Part shown: positions 28,180 to 39,466 of the stretch, one piece after another
How the letters are laid out: every line of letters starts with the position of its first letter
Position numbering within the stretch: position 1 is the first letter of the stretch
Assembly: GCA_946965045.2 (NCBI GenBank)
Contig: OX337241.1
Coordinates: forward strand, 2,351,744 to 2,415,743
Reading direction: 5' to 3'
DNA length: 64,000 bases
Source: Epithemia pelagica
Lineage: Eukaryota; Bacillariophyta; Bacillariophyceae; Surirellales; Surirellaceae
The notes under the pieces: generated by a model
Databases searched by the model: none
Told to the model about the DNA's origin: nothing
The model's input: the letters and a program-made list of their open reading frames with translations, nothing else
Translations under genes and position numbers: made by a program

Positions 28180-29307
28180 ATGATCAACCCATACAAATCG
28201 AGGAAGAAAACAGTTCCACCCTTGGTGGTCAAACCAAACTTTCCAGTCACAAAGATACCTCCATCTAATGAAGAAATGATGATCAACCCATACGAGTTAG
28301 AGGAAATAGAGACCCCCATGGTCAAAACGCACTCTCCAACCCCGAAAACTTGCGACGGTGAACATGACAAGAAGCCACCGCCTGCGTCCAAATCAATAAT
28401 CAAATGTCATCCACTTCCGTCTTCTAAGCTTGATACCAAGGAAGAAGAGGAGAAGAAACTTCCACCAATCAAGCGCCCATCGTATCAGTTGATCCCAAAC
28501 CCATATAAGAAGAAGCTCAAGGTTGCCGATCCATCTACTATTCCAATCTTGCTATTACATGACTCTCCTCCAATGTGTAAACCAAGAGCAAACCGAGATA
28601 AGCTGCATCTCGAAGTTATTCGGTTCACTGAGCTTGTCAATAAAATCTATGGATCCAATGATGTTCCCCCAGAGCCAGTCTGTCCTTGGTGTTTTGTAAC
28701 CGACAACCTTTCAACAGATCGTAGACTTACAGGAAAATGTTGGCATCACTTCGGTAAATCTCTCTCATGTGCCGATTGTTGTTATGGTTGTGGAGTGCCC
28801 ATGAACGGATGTGATTCAGGTGGGAATGAACGTTGTTGCACCGAAGCCCTGTATATCCATGATTCGATGAATATCACACGCGAAGAATCAGACATAAACA
28901 AGGTTCCATTGGTGTGTAAGTCTTGCTTAAGGCCATGCAATTCTTATTCAGAATGCGTCTTCTCGCATGGTTGTTGGAACTCTTGCAACAAGTACTTCGT
29001 CTGGCGATTCTGTCATATTGCTGGACGGGCGTTGGTGTACTCACAATTGAAGCCCAATTGCAAAGGACCAGGCACGATTCCCAAACATGCACAGGATATT
29101 ATCAAAAACGCAACAGAGTTGATGTACAACGAACTGCGAGATCCGATGGAGTCTTCTCAGTACACATCTCCATTTTGTCATGTTCTTGACCAAGACTCCT
29201 GGTCTAAATGGCTTGTCTCCATGTCTTTCGGTCGATACTACAATTACATGCCGTTCTTCCGTCATTGTTACACAGCCTTGATGTCTTCATCGAAACCATT
29301 GTATTAA
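28180..29307 (+). CDS. Cys-rich zinc-binding-like protein A of the DNA transposon
   Basis: 375 residues. The first ~150 are Pro/Lys-rich and carry a repeated INPY motif (MINPYKSRKK, MINPYELEE, IPNPYKKKLK). Cys pairs follow: CPWC, a Cys/His pair around KCWHHF, CADCCYGCG, CKSCLRPC and HGCWNSC, suggesting several zinc sites. The C-terminal ~120 residues start NKYFVWRFCHIAG and end WSKWLVSMS...YYNYMPFFRHCYTAL. The same framework appears in protein B at 29369-30436 on the other strand, with which it is convergent. Function is unknown; no hit to a known family is recognised by eye. Confidence 0.72.
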   Translation: MINPYKSRKKTVPPLVVKPNFPVTKIPPSNEEMMINPYELEEIETPMVKTHSPTPKTCDGEHDKKPPPASKSIIKCHPLPSSKLDTKEEEEKKLPPIKRPSYQLIPNPYKKKLKVADPSTIPILLLHDSPPMCKPRANRDKLHLEVIRFTELVNKIYGSNDVPPEPVCPWCFVTDNLSTDRRLTGKCWHHFGKSLSCADCCYGCGVPMNGCDSGGNERCCTEALYIHDSMNITREESDINKVPLVCKSCLRPCNSYSECVFSHGCWNSCNKYFVWRFCHIAGRALVYSQLKPNCKGPGTIPKHAQDIIKNATELMYNELRDPMESSQYTSPFCHVLDQDSWSKWLVSMSFGRYYNYMPFFRHCYTALMSSSKPLY

Positions 29308-29368
29308 ACAAACTCTCGACTTCTTCGAAAGGCAAACTGGGAACAGATAACAAGATTTATAATATATG

Positions 29369-30436
29369 TCAATGATCATTACCATCCATATTTCCACGTT
29401 CCAACTCCGCCGTCTCAGCCATTCTTTCGAGACAATTACGGAAGCACCTGACAAAGAGTGGCATGTAGTTGCGAAAACCAGCCGTAGAATGAGGCAACGA
29501 AAGCAACCATACTGCCCATGTTTTATCAGATGCTCGGGCATAATCGTATGGGGCACAATCGTTATCATCAAAATAGAAACGGGATCGCAATTCCTCACGC
29601 CAAACGCTGCGGACAATAGTAAACATTGGCCAGGTGATTTGACGGGGAAAGTTCACACCATCGTAGAAAGATGTTATTTGAAAAGTACGCGCCACAATAT
29701 GGCGTATGAGCATACAGAACTGCCACACGAAGTGCTTGTTCTCAGATTCCACACAGACACTGCATGAATCCAAATCTGGTTGTGGAATCCCAAAAGGTAT
29801 TGAGCGTTCGGGAATTCGGAAACATTCCCTACACACCTGACAATGAAATGTTGGATGCCTGTGGCGGTGACATAAGTTACAACGCATCAAAAAATTCTGC
29901 TGCCAGATAACTGAATAATCGAGATATGCCGCACGTGTTACCACTGTAGTATTTCCATGATTGCACTGGTGATGTGGTGTGGGACGACCAAGGATAACAC
30001 AGTATGGACAGAGTTTCTCACCTCTAAGCATTTCGTCCACCAACCGTTTGAATTCAGTCTGGATTTCATGACCGACACGCATCTCTTCTCTGAGTTGTTC
30101 TATGACTTGTGGTACATCTTCTTCTTCATTATCGTAATCAAAAAAGATCCTCCCAGCGTCCCTGAAACAAGGCCGATCATTCACTTCCAAGTTCCTGTCG
30201 TTGATCGCCCGCATTTCTCGTCGTCGTCTACGTTCCCGAACATAAAAATCTTCTTCCTCCGATTCTTCTTCCTCCGATTCATCTCCCGATTCATCCTCCG
30301 GTTGGTCCTCTGGATTGTCAGCCATTCTGTTTGCAGTCTCCTTCTCTTCGTTTTGCTGTGAATGCAAATACCTGTACTTGTTGCTTCTTCTTTGGATTTT
30401 TATGAAACCTCCGCTGTCATATGAACGAGAGTTCAA
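29369..30436 (-). CDS. Cys-rich zinc-binding-like protein B of the DNA transposon
   Basis: 355 residues, convergent with protein A and paralogous in its C-terminal part: NKHFVWQFCMLIR, then WAVWLLSLPH and FRNYMPLFVRCFRNCL match protein A's NKYFVWRFC, WSKWLVSMS and YNYMPFFRHCYTAL. The N-terminus differs. It is strongly acidic (DESGDESEEEE) followed by an Arg run (RERRRRREMR). Cys pairs are CPYC, a Cys/His around HHQCNHG, CNLC, CQVCREC and CSVC. Zinc binding is likely and function unknown. The start at 30436 was chosen as the longest frame; a start at MADNPEDQ (residue 38) is possible. Confidence 0.72.
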   Translation of the reverse strand: MNSRSYDSGGFIKIQRRSNKYRYLHSQQNEEKETANRMADNPEDQPEDESGDESEEEESEEEDFYVRERRRRREMRAINDRNLEVNDRPCFRDAGRIFFDYDNEEEDVPQVIEQLREEMRVGHEIQTEFKRLVDEMLRGEKLCPYCVILGRPTPHHQCNHGNTTVVTRAAYLDYSVIWQQNFLMRCNLCHRHRHPTFHCQVCRECFRIPERSIPFGIPQPDLDSCSVCVESENKHFVWQFCMLIRHIVARTFQITSFYDGVNFPRQITWPMFTIVRSVWREELRSRFYFDDNDCAPYDYARASDKTWAVWLLSLPHSTAGFRNYMPLFVRCFRNCLERMAETAELERGNMDGNDH

Positions 30437-30917
30437 CTGGAAATAGATCCACGGATAACCGATCGGTCGCGTTTGTGTACAGAAATCGTCACACTATACT
30501 ATTCACTGTGAGTATTACCACATACTGTGAGGATAAGTGTAATCATTCCCAACATGGTCGCGTTTCACTCGCTGGGCTGACCTATCGGTGTGGCTTTGCA
30601 AAATTCCATGGACATGGAACAATGACATGCTTCTAGAACTCGAATGGCTCCAAATTTTCGTATAGACCATTTGGGTATCATTTGCATGGACGGTAAAGGC
30701 TCTGAATTTGTCTATCATCAACCAAAAGACTTGCAATAGACCCTACCGGTGTGGTGTTGCCGTCGTCCCAAAATTCTATGGACATGGAGCAAAGACATTC
30801 TTCTAGAAATCGAATGGCTCCAAATTTTCTAGAGACCCTTGGGGTATCATAGGCATTGATTGATGGTAGGTAGTGGTTTTGCTGATAGGTGGGCATGGTC
30901 TTGTATATTAGAAATCT
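30437..30917. repeat. Intergenic stretch with a 165-bp spaced direct repeat
   Basis: Two imperfect copies of a ~115-bp unit start at about 30580 and 30748. Shared blocks include GGTGTGG, AAAATTC.ATGGACATGGA, TTCTAGAA, TCGAATGGCTCCAAATTTTC and GGGTATCAT. The stretch lies upstream of gene B and downstream of the large RING gene. No coding capacity is supported. Confidence 0.75.
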
Positions 30918-33900
30918 CTATTCGTCACTAGATTTCTGGCCCGACGCCAAGCCTCCAATTTCATGAGAATTGTCATCCTCGTTTTGTGTTACGGTAGCAC
31001 TCAAAGATCTTGCATTTGTGCTAAAAAACCAACCAATCGTATGATTTCCCACATTCTTGTCTTTCGGTGGTATGGAGTGTGTATGGACAGATGTTCCATG
31101 TCTGATGATTCTCCCGTCCCATGCGATCGCAATGCCATGGAATAACCGGATACAAAGCCCATGATAAGTCTTGTCCTTATGCTTTATAAGGACATTGGGA
31201 AGGACGAAATACCAATTGTTGGTGCTGCCTGGGTTGGTTTCTGTCCAGATTGTAAAGGACACTGATGCATCATGAATATCATAGTGGCTTGCATTCATCA
31301 AATCGCAACTCGAAATGATGGATGATGACACACCCCTTTCGTTTCCTCCCAATTCGTTTGGGACATCCAAACCGAAGTTTGTTTCCAGGTGTCTGAAAGC
31401 CGATAACACACCAGGGAATTTCCTCTCACAGAATCGCCGAACACCTCCACAGATTTTTGGCAATATATTCATCATGTTTGGAGATATTTTGAAAAGTTTG
31501 TCAGAAAAGAATGTACTTCTGCCACCCGTTTTTGTGCACACACCAACAGATGTCATAGTCCCCATATCACCATGGTTACACCTTGCATTGGCTGATCTCT
31601 CTAGTGTACCGCTCTGCGCGAAGTGACATGACCTCTTGTGTAACAATGAAAGTAGGTTTTTGTCATTTTGCTGAAGTGTTGTCACTTTGACATGGCTGAT
31701 GGTTTCGTTTTTACCCGCGTACCCACGTGTCCGAACAATGAATGTTGTATCTTCTCCGGTATCCCTTACATCAAACAGGAGCGGACGGACCGAAGTATCA
31801 GGCGGAGGGGACAGGTTTCTATACAATGCTCCATGGACGTACTTTCGGCATCCAGTCTTGTTAGCACTGGCTTTATTCAGCAGTGTTTCACGATACCACA
31901 CTCTAAGAGAATGTTGGTCATTTGGTGTCATTTTTGGTCTGGACTTTTCACTTGTGTAATGATCAGGGGCCCAAAGTGGAGAACCACTTTCAACATCAGA
32001 CGCTTGGTAGCATTCATGGACAACTCTCTTTGCACTTTGTGTCCAATCAATACACCAACACTTGACAACCTTTTTGAGGAATGCCCCACCACTTGGTTGG
32101 CCGTCGGAATGTCGTAAGCGCAGCCAGGATATAGGTAGTGCTACCAAAGATGAAGTGCATTCCGATGTTGCATACCCAGTATTCATTATCATTGCCGAAG
32201 TATAAAAAATACCGGCCAAAGGGATGATAACGATCACGTCATGGAAAATATGGTCCATACAATCATCACAGTTTTTCTTGGATGTGCGACAATGGAAGAT
32301 TGTATCGTCAAACGCAGACCACACGGTTTTGGGGTATTTCCGATGTCCCTTATGTCGTTGACAGCGATTCAGTACACATTCTACCAAGAAGGCACATGGA
32401 GACCGGGTTGTTAAGAACTTCGGGTCACATTCTGTCACATGAAGCTTGTTGTCTTCGAAACAACAATGGCTTGCTGGATCTTCCGTCACCTCACCAACCA
32501 TGTCTTTCATTTGTTCGTATATGTTAGGTAATTTTCCCATGATTGTTTGGAGGTCTGTTGGTGTGATGTCGTAGTCTTTCAGAACCTTTGTATAGCAGAT
32601 GCCGAACATTCTCCGATCATCATTGCTACTGAGACAGAGTGATAGTAAGTCGCGTAGTCTTTTTGCTACCTTGTCCATGTCAGGAATTCCAAAAAAACAC
32701 ATTTCTGTATGATCGGATTCATTTGGTTTGGAGAATTTTGTCGTCAAATGGCTAGGTTTCTCAGCCTGTCGTCTCTTATACTTCTTCATCGTTTCATGTG
32801 TTAGTGTCAACTTCGATAGGCCCTCTTGTCGTCGTTGCTTGTTCGTGGGTAGTCCCCTGGATGAACCAATGGTCTTACATTCTTTTCTTTTCCTTTCCGG
32901 TGAAGTATTCTGTTCGTCAGTATCGTCATGATTACCGTGTATTGGAGACTTGTGAATCTCCTTCGTACCTCGTTCGTCTTGTATGCGCTGATCCGTTTGT
33001 GTTGTCGTGTTGATGCTACTTCCCTTGTTATGGTCGTTTTTTGTCATTTGGTCATCGTTGTTCTTGTTGCTACCTTTTTGTTTGTCTGTACTATCCTTTC
33101 CTTCTTTGGTTTGTGTCGCATCATCTTGGTTGACACTGTCATTGTGACAGCTAGACGGATTATCACTGTCAGGTGTGTTGTTGGCATTCTTAGACCCGTT
33201 CTCTCCAGAATTTCCGTGTTGTTCGTAAGCAACAATCTCTTGCTTGCCACATTCCTTGCCCTTTTGTTTGTCTGTAGAACCGTTGCCATCTCTGCTTTGT
33301 ATCTCTTCTCCTTGTCCACATTCATCTTGGTGACTGGAGGTTGCTTTCTGACCGCTCTGTCTGTTCCGATCATCCCTCTCCTGATTGTCCTTGGAATTCC
33401 AACCAAGTTTGGATAGGCCATCCTGCCCTCCACGACTCGCTGTAGTGTGATGAATGTCCTTTTCTCTCTCTCTACGAGGTGATTGATTTGGTTGACTATT
33501 ACCTCTATCAGTTGAGGGACGGTTAGGCTCTCTCTGACGGGTACGCCTAGAATGATCGTTGTGTCCAGGATGACTGTCTCTAAGTGACAAATGGTGCCTG
33601 GAATGTTCGTTGTATCCAGGGAATCTCTCCCAATCCATCGGATCCATCGGATGTCGATTAGACCATTGATTGTGGCTATCTCTATATACCGAATGGTGCC
33701 TTGTATGTTCTCTCGAATGTTCGTTGTATCCAGAGAATCTCCTCCAATCCATCGAATGTCGATTAGACAATTGATTTTGATTATCATGTCTTCTTTTTCT
33801 ATCCCGGTAAGTGTTTTCCATGATTTGATCTCTTCTCCCTCTAGACTCGTCTTGGTGGTTATCATGGTATCCATGTTGGTCTTGTTGCTCAATGACTCCT

Positions 33901-36900
33901 CTTCTAGTTTGTTGGTTATCTTGATCGAAATGTGAATGACGAGACCCATGATAATCCGATGTATTAGATCCTCTCGATCCTGGATGATCATCATTGAATC
34001 GATTCTGTCCATGCTTACAATACACTGGCCTGTCATGTTCAGGTAGCGAACCCCACTCATTTGTTCTGGGGCTTCGAGTTGTCGACAGGACGTTGTTCTG
34101 ATTCCGTCCACCCCACAGCCCATATGGATTCTCTCTCTTGTCCTTGGTTCTTTCGTTATCATGTTGGGTTTGCTCTGTTCTATGTCTTTCTTCAGGCAGC
34201 TCACTCCGGTTACCCCAATTTGCAGGCATTGCAACGGAACGTGATGAGTTATTTCCTCCCCATTGCTGGTATTTAGGCTTCTCACCCTCTGGTGACTGAT
34301 AGATTGCTTTGTGTTCAGAAGGATGAGTATATGTTCTTTGAACAGAACGTGTCATAGGACAGAAGTACAATAGACTTTGAATATCCTGGCTGCACACCAT
34401 ACATGTGTTGTGGCCCCGCTGCATCCAATCTCCAACACATTCCCGACAAAATGTATGTCTACAAAGAAACAGTTCGCAATCCACTTTTCTGGTCATACAA
34501 ATCGAACAAACCTCGGGCTTGTATTTTGTCTCAACTCCTCTTTGTTCTAGTGTTGATGGCTTGTTACTCACGGGTGATTTTTTTGATGATTCTTCAGGGC
34601 GTCCCTCAATCGTAGTTGTAGTGTCTTTGACTGTTTTCCTATGTCCCTCTTCAGGGAATCCCTCGCTCGTAGTTGTAGTGTCTTCCGCTGTTTTCTTGTG
34701 TCCCTCTATCTTCTCCGCACCAAACATGTGGATGTTACTCTTGATCTTTTGTCCACACTGGGGACACCATACATTATGATACTTGAACCGTATTCGTAAG
34801 CAATTTCCGTGAACCAGATGTCCACATGGGATGAGGGTACAGACTTCGCTGTCTGTATCTGTTTTCAATGCCCTGTTACAGCATACACAAGAATCTGGAC
34901 AATATACAACGGTCGGTAGCAATCGATTTATATCTCTCTTGGAAAGTTTGGAGTCAAGTAACACCTCCTTGGGTTCTAATCCCACCCTCGGGCACGGTAT
35001 GAACAATATGTCACCATCCGTAGTCCACGTCTCTGAACACCCACCATCAGATAGATCGACGTTCTCCTGGTATTCGTATTTATCGGTACCACGTGAAAAC
35101 CCCACTTCAACAGGATCGTCGTCGCTGTTGCCATCGAAATTGTCAGGTCCCAACACCAAAGGAGAAATCGAATTGCCTTCAACAGCATGCTCTAGTCCTC
35201 TCGAAAATTCATTATTGTACCGTATTTGATTACTCGAAAAACAATTGGATATCGTCATACTCTTGTCTATCTGACCTTCTTTCCGACCCGGGTTTGGTCG
35301 ACTACTCATTATGTTTCCAAGCATTCTGATCACAATAGCTTGTGGCATTGGCTTTGGAGTATCCTTCTTAGGTTCTGGCATTTTCACAATGCGATATCGC
35401 CACTTGTTACATTCCTTGTTTGTATCATGTGTTGTTTCATCTTCTTCCACTAATGATGGGTCATAACATAGACTGACAGGCGGGGCACCTTTTGACGTAT
35501 TGACCAGGTCCCATTTCCGTAGTACATGACGCGTCGTTCCTTCCCAGTATTGGTCTGATCGATTATGTATTGGTTCGTAGATATGAAGTATCTTTTTGTC
35601 GATTTCGAAAGCCAATAAAGCTGGGTCGCTGACATCAGTTGCTGTTGTCAAGGCAATGATCGCCAATATCAGTGTGTTCGGATCCTGTTGTCTCCATGAT
35701 GACATAGGAATTTTCTTAGGAAATGGGTTCCTGTTTGCTTCATCAAATGTTACTTTGTCAACATATACTAGGTTCTGATGGTTGTGATGGACCATCAATT
35801 TCAAACAAGTATAGAAAGACTCAATCGGCATGCCCGTCCTTGAAGTGTTGTAGCAAAGATCTCTCCGACGATGTCTATGTGGGATATGCAAAACACGCGT
35901 TGTAGGGTCCTGGTCATTCATCAACCCACTGTAAGACATGCATAGTGTGCACCTAAATAATGTCTTGATTTCGACATGCGTGTTGTCCTTCCCCATACTC
36001 TTAGCATACTGGGTTGCTAGCTTCATGGCCGACTTGATGTTCTCGTTGTTTCTGTTAGTTTGTTTTTCCGCGAACTTGTCCAAGTAACCGTCACCAATGT
36101 TGTCGATTGATTCATTCGAGTCCCATGAGTCTTTTCTTCTCTTCTGGTTTACTATAGGATCAAGAACGTGTGGAATTTCAATGAAAGGCTGTGGTACCAC
36201 ACCATCACCTGTCTCCTCAATTCCCTTGTTTATGGAAGCACAACGTCTCTAAGACAAATAGATCAATCATTTTTGAGATTGTCTAATCCTTCTCGATTCT
36301 TGGCAAGTCGCTCGAACATCTTACCTCGTTGTCTGCGGTTTTTTCATTGTCGTCGCTTATAATCTTCCTGACCTCTTCCACACGGTCTGATTTGAGGGCA
36401 ACTTGGTTCGACGTTGTAATGGAAGTTGGTAGTACTTGATCCTTTTTCTCGTCAGTAGGATCATTACCAGCGACGACCTTCTGTCTCTTTTTTGCCGGCG
36501 AGTCTATACTCCGACGTTGCACGGCAATTTCTTTCGATTTCCTGGCAGACAGTACCTCTTGTTTTTCTATATAATGCAGTAGATCGTAGAACATACCGCC
36601 ATCGTCTCCGTTTCTTCCATATTGTACCAAAGAATCTCTTTCTTCAAGGTACATCTTGAACCATGTGTCAGGCATCGTATACAACAGTGCTTTCTCCATT
36701 TGGATATTGGAAATCACGTCCATGTTCTCGTCCGATGTCGATTCTGAGATGAAACGGTGTATGGCCACCATATGTTCGATAACCCATGCGATTTTACCAA
36801 CAGGTACGAGACGCGGTTTCCTGTAAAGGGAGGAATCATCTAGAAGGTATCGTTTCAATGCTTCTCCAATCCCACCGATCCCCTTGCGTGTCTTCTTAGA

Positions 36901-37449
36901 GACTAAGCCATGAGAGGAAAGAAATCTGATAATGGTTTGTCTCAGATTCTCAGCACCGTCTATCACTGTCGTCCCAAATGCCTGATTCCAAATATTGGAA
37001 ACAGGACTGTAGAGAGTCTTTTTGAACAACAGTCGAGCAACCATTGGAGTCAACTTGTCATCATCATCCATCTCGTTCTTAATTCTTGTGAAACAGAAAA
37101 CGGAGTGACAGATGATATCTTGGAATGCAGGCGAATAACAGATTGGTAGGAATATCTTCACATAATGGCCGTCATGTGGTACCTCCACTGTTGTCCATTT
37201 TCCTGATTTGTCTTGGAAAACACTTTCATACCAATTGAGGACACTTTCGTATGTAATGGGCATAATACCGGTGTAGTGAGATTCCTCGCTTGTGTGTGTT
37301 CGAAGTGTATGATTGGTACCAGAAACAGTCATAGTCGACACGTCCTTTCTTTTGTTTCGCACTTCATCATTCATTGAAGAAGGGTCACCAGGATTCTTGG
37401 CGGTCGGTGGTTTTTTGTAGCGAGGGCCCTTGATGCGGTTGCCCGCCAT
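30918..37449 (-). CDS. Two-RING, dioxygenase-like 2151-residue protein of the DNA transposon
   Basis: Exons 37449-36325 and 36248-30918 join in phase 0 across a 76-bp intron (GTAAGATG...TTTGTCTTAG) to 2151 residues. Two RING fingers lie at about residues 826-874 (CVCCNRAL...CGHLVHGNC...CPQC) and 954-994 (CSICMTRK...CRHTFCREC...CMVC), suggesting ubiquitin ligase activity. Then comes a long Arg/His/Asn-rich low-complexity region with repeated FSGYNEHSRE/FPGYNEHSRH units. The C-terminal ~500 residues are ordered. They end in NASHYDIHDAS (H about 2030, D about 2032), then NNWYFVLPN, then HGIAIAWDGRIIRHGTS (H about 2092). This is the HxD...H layout of a double-stranded beta-helix 2-oxoglutarate/Fe(II) dioxygenase, recalling TET/JBP-like or AlkB-like folds. 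That domain call is inference. Confidence 0.65.
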
Positions 37450-37463
37450 TTTGTACTTGTCAC

Positions 37464-38770
37464 GATGCGCTTTTTGTGTAGCGTCTTTGTTTCAACAACA
37501 ACAACAACAAGGGTAGTCGAGGAAGCGCTTTAATTGTAGCGTCTTTGAGACAACCTTGTGTACTTGTCTAATCAGTAAAAAGTGTGCGCTGAATTGTGTA
37601 GCGTCTTTGGTTTGGTCCTGAACTCTGGTGGTAACAAAACAACAACAAAATCGAAGGAATACACTACGACGCGCTTTATGTGTAGCGTCTTGTTCGTTGT
37701 GATCCAACAATCGGTGCCAGAATTTGCTACTCCAAAACCAGGGGTTGGTTGGTTGTCCAAGCAATCTCGCGACAAGAATAGAACAGAAGCAACTGGCTAC
37801 CACCGTGTCACACTGCTTGCTTTGGGTCTGTTCTATTCAAGTCCGAGTATCACGAGGACAGGAGGGTTCTTGATAAACAATCTAACAGATAACCCGAAAC
37901 CGCTTCAATTGTAATAGCGTGATTGGAGTGAAGGACAGAGCTGAGTGAAACAAGCAACAATCAGACAGATGCCCCAAGCCGCTTTAATTGTAGCGTGGTG
38001 ATTGGAATGGCAGAGCTGCAAGATAGTGCAAGTGTCAAAGATAGGACAAATGTCGACAATATTTCGAATGCTCTGGTGGTCGTTCTTCTTCTTGGGTTCC
38101 TCTTCTTCTTGTTTTCCTGTTGTAGCGGTTTTGGAGTGAAGGTCGTGGTTGAAAGGAAGCAAGCAACAATCAGACAGATGCCCCAAGCCGCTTTAGTTGT
38201 AGCGTGATTGGAATGGCAGAGCTGCAAGATAGTGCAAGTGTCAATGTCTCGAATGCTCTGGCCGTGCTTGAGTTCCTCTTCCTCTTCTTCTGGTGCAGCG
38301 GTTTTGGAGTGAAGTGTTGTAGCGGTTTTGGAGTGAAGGTCGTGGTTGAAAGGAAGCAAGCAACAATCAGACAGATGCCCCAAGCCGCTTTAATTGTAGC
38401 GTGATTGGAATGGCAGAGCTGCAAGATAGTGCAAGTGTCAATGTCTCGAATGCTCTGGCCGTGCTTGAGTTCCTCTTCCTCTTCTTCTGGTGCAGCGGTT
38501 TTGGAGTGAAGGTGGCTGAAGAGGAAGCAAGCAACAAAAAGGTGGCTGAAAAGGAACCAAGCAACAATCAGACAGATGCCCCAAGCCGCTTTAATTGTAG
38601 CGTGATTGGAATGGCAGAGCTGTTAGGTTGATGAAAGAAGTTGGATAGGTGAAAGGATTGAAAAGGGAATCTCGGCAGAGAGAAAGCAAGCAACAAAAAG
38701 GTGGCTGAAAAGGAACCAAGAAACAATCAGACAGATGCCCCAAGCCGCTTTAATTGTAGCGTGATTGGAA
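37464..38770. repeat. Tandem repeat block with CGCTTTAATTGTAGCG hairpin motif
   Basis: Between 37900 and 38770 a unit of 159-211 bp recurs. The phrase GCCCCAAGCCGCTTTAATTG starts near 37970, 38181, 38378, 38579 and 38738. Each unit includes CGCTTTAATTGTAGCG, whose CGCT/AGCG ends can pair. Further left (37470-37690) the related GTGTAGCGTCTTTG occurs four times. The apparent small open frames here come from the repeats. It is probably a subterminal or spacer satellite of the transposon. Confidence 0.8.
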
Positions 38771-39129
38771 TGGCAGAGCTGTTAGGTTGATGAAAGAAGC
38801 TGGATAGATAATGGGATTGAACAGGGGAATCTCGATAGCGTTGGGTGATCGATTGTTGTTGTTGCTGCTGCTGTTGTTGTTGTTTGTTGTGGTGTGTTGG
38901 GTGGAGGTGGAGGGAGATGAATGAGCATCGATTCTGGTGGTCGTTGATTGTTGAATGACTAGTATGCTAAGTTGTTCGGTTTTGTTCGATGGATCAGAGT
39001 GTCGAGTTGGTAATCCCCGCGGTTTGGGTGATTGGGAAGGAGGATCCATCTGAGACATTCTTTGGGACATCCATGTGCGTCAGTCTTTCTGGCAGCTGCT
39101 GTGTGATGTGGTGGGAGTGGAAATTCGTG
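38771..39129. other. Non-coding right part of the DNA transposon
   Basis: No gene is supported. It holds a GTT/GCT trinucleotide run at about 38853-38890 and G-rich sequence. Confidence 0.5.
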
Positions 39130-39466
39130 ATTCAAAGGTGAGGGGACAGACGCTTGCGCATGAGGGTTGCGTCATGCGCGTCTCGGGGGGGTCGAGCGCG
39201 CCAGATAGTTGTAGTGCGCATTATCGGAGTGTGGCGCGCGTTATTCGTGGTTTGATCGCGGGCTTGTGCGCATTAAAATTGTGGCATGCGCGTGATAGTC
39301 AGCTCGATCTCTAGAACTAGCTAGAGAAATGTGCATTGTTAGACCTAGATTTGCAGATTTAGTTGGGAAAGCAGGATTATAGTTAAAAACTGCGCATATA
39401 AAAATAAACTGCGCATAAAAAATTTTAATTCGGCGAATTTTTTCTAGAAATTCGCTTTTGGGGGTG
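39130..39466. repeat. Right subterminal TGCGCA array and candidate right inverted repeat
   Basis: TGCGCA or TGCGCG occurs at about 39154, 39174, 39216, 39267, 39286, 39391 and 39410. The last 25 bases (39442-39466) match the left candidate terminal repeat in inverted orientation. Together with 21098-21430 this gives the element similar ends. Confidence 0.65.

Noticed and set aside
37495-38600. Several small frames between 37492 and 38631
   Set aside because: They are produced by the tandem repeat block, with the same peptides recurring at the repeat period on both strands.
21077-39430. GTTTAATT / TTTTAATT as the target duplication of the giant transposon
   Set aside because: Joining there puts pol out of frame and introduces a stop; ATGGC restores a continuous SLWQYKAGF reading.
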